Source of the DNA: Flavimaricola marinus
GTDB lineage: Bacteria > Pseudomonadota > Alphaproteobacteria > Rhodobacterales > Rhodobacteraceae
Assembly (NCBI RefSeq): GCF_900184895.1
Contig: NZ_FXZK01000001.1
Location: 806,001-870,000 of the forward strand
Length of the DNA: 64,000 bases
Direction: 5' to 3'
A program made the translations under genes and the position numbers. The first letter of the stretch is position 1. Each line of letters begins with the position of its first letter. Below are positions 63,613 to 64,000 of this stretch, one piece after another. Under the pieces are notes generated by a model. That model was given only the letters and a program-made list of their open reading frames with translations. It ran no database searches and had not been told where the DNA came from.

Positions 63613-64000
63613 TTGGGGCAGAGATATCGGTGGACAATCGGTTTCGACGCCGACGACACGTTGTGGCACAACGAACGGTTCTTCCAACTGACGCAGGCGC
63701 GGTTCGCCGAGTTGCTGGCCGACTTCACCGATCCCGACGCTCTGTCCGAGACTCTGATGGCCGCCGAGCGGCGCAACCTCGGGCGCTACGGCTTCGGGGT
63801 CAAAGGCTTCGTGCTGTCGATGATCGAAACCGCCATCGACGTCACCGACGCCAAGGTTCCGGCCACGGTCATCGCGGAGCTGATCCGGGCCGGGCAGGAC
63901 ATGCTCGAACACCCGATCGAACTCCTTCCGCACGCCGCCGAGGCGATCGGCGCATTGGCTCCAGAGGCCGAGATCGTGCTGATCACCAAGGGAGACCTGT
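63613..64000 (+). CDS. HAD-superfamily hydrolase, cut by window end
   Basis: About 129 codons of an ORF starting at TTG with AGGAGAG six bases upstream. The protein begins LGQRYRWT, then the HAD motif I, GFDADDTLWHNE (DxDxT form). A long cap region follows, and motif II, IVLITKGD, lies at the window end. It is a haloacid dehalogenase-like phosphatase of the YjjG type; the C-terminus is missing. Divergent from clpS. Confidence 0.88.
   Translation, partial: MGQRYRWTIGFDADDTLWHNERFFQLTQARFAELLADFTDPDALSETLMAAERRNLGRYGFGVKGFVLSMIETAIDVTDAKVPATVIAELIRAGQDMLEHPIELLPHAAEAIGALAPEAEIVLITKGDL

Overview
This 64 kb window is GC-rich chromosomal DNA that looks like a marine member of the Roseobacter group (Rhodobacteraceae, Alphaproteobacteria). 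The evidence is gene content: a full taurine/C2-C3 sulfonate pathway (Tpa, Xsc, TauR, CuyA, an HpsN-like enzyme, SoeABC), non-phosphorylative sugar oxidation, and a ClpS/RsmC/HemF/HemE/HemC core block. No species is claimed. All functions come from reading motifs and order; no database search was run.

Layout. (1) 1-386: tandem array of 72-bp hairpin units. (2) 387-12205: alpha-galactoside locus. On the minus strand it has a peptide-type ABC importer, two GH4 NAD+/metal glycosidases and, between them, a flavin-dependent halogenase-family protein. A divergent AraC/MelR-like regulator follows. (3) 12296-18484: oxidative L-arabinose/D-galactose genes (semialdehyde dehydrogenase, sugar 1-dehydrogenase, IlvD-type dehydratase, FAH-type enzyme) with a divergent LysR regulator. 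(4) 18605-43807: sulfonate region. It holds cuyA, an Asp/Glu-racemase-family gene, an hpsN-like gene, tauABC, tpa, tauR, xsc, two TSUP anion exporters, pta, ackA and the sulfite-oxidising soeABC genes. Less expected members are a trypsin-like protease with PAN-like modules, a LysE exporter and a 65-aa membrane ORF lying between soeA and soeB. (5) 43862-49815: galactose operon (SDR, DgoK, DgoA, lactonase, GH42 beta-galactosidase, aldose epimerase). (6) 49904-64000: cyanide-insensitive bd oxidase, glycerate kinase, tRNA-Met, an FAD dehydrogenase, two transport/unknown genes, haem genes hemC/hemE/hemF, a degenerate SDR, RsmC, ClpS and a HAD hydrolase cut by the window end.

How it works together (inference). 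Alpha- and beta-galactosides are hydrolysed to galactose. Galactose is then oxidised by the 1-dehydrogenase (13813), lactonase (46115), IlvD-type dehydratase (14735), DgoK and DgoA to pyruvate and glyceraldehyde-3-phosphate. These genes are split over two loci, and arabinose shares the first steps. Taurine is imported by TauABC and converted to sulfoacetaldehyde by Tpa. Xsc then makes acetyl phosphate and sulfite. Acetyl phosphate goes to acetyl-CoA (Pta) or acetate plus ATP (AckA). Sulfite is oxidised by SoeABC or exported.

Main non-genic signals: paired 22-23 bp-spaced TauR-like boxes before tpa, tauR and xsc; a dispersed terminator-like repeat family, one copy of which forms part of a coding sequence; a 132-bp nested palindromic element; a 26-bp perfect palindrome inside a small gene; and the 72-bp hairpin array. 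The best candidates for new biology are the halogenase-like protein in a sugar operon, the TauC permease with an extra periplasmic domain, the candidate cysteate racemase, and two SDR proteins lacking the catalytic lysine.
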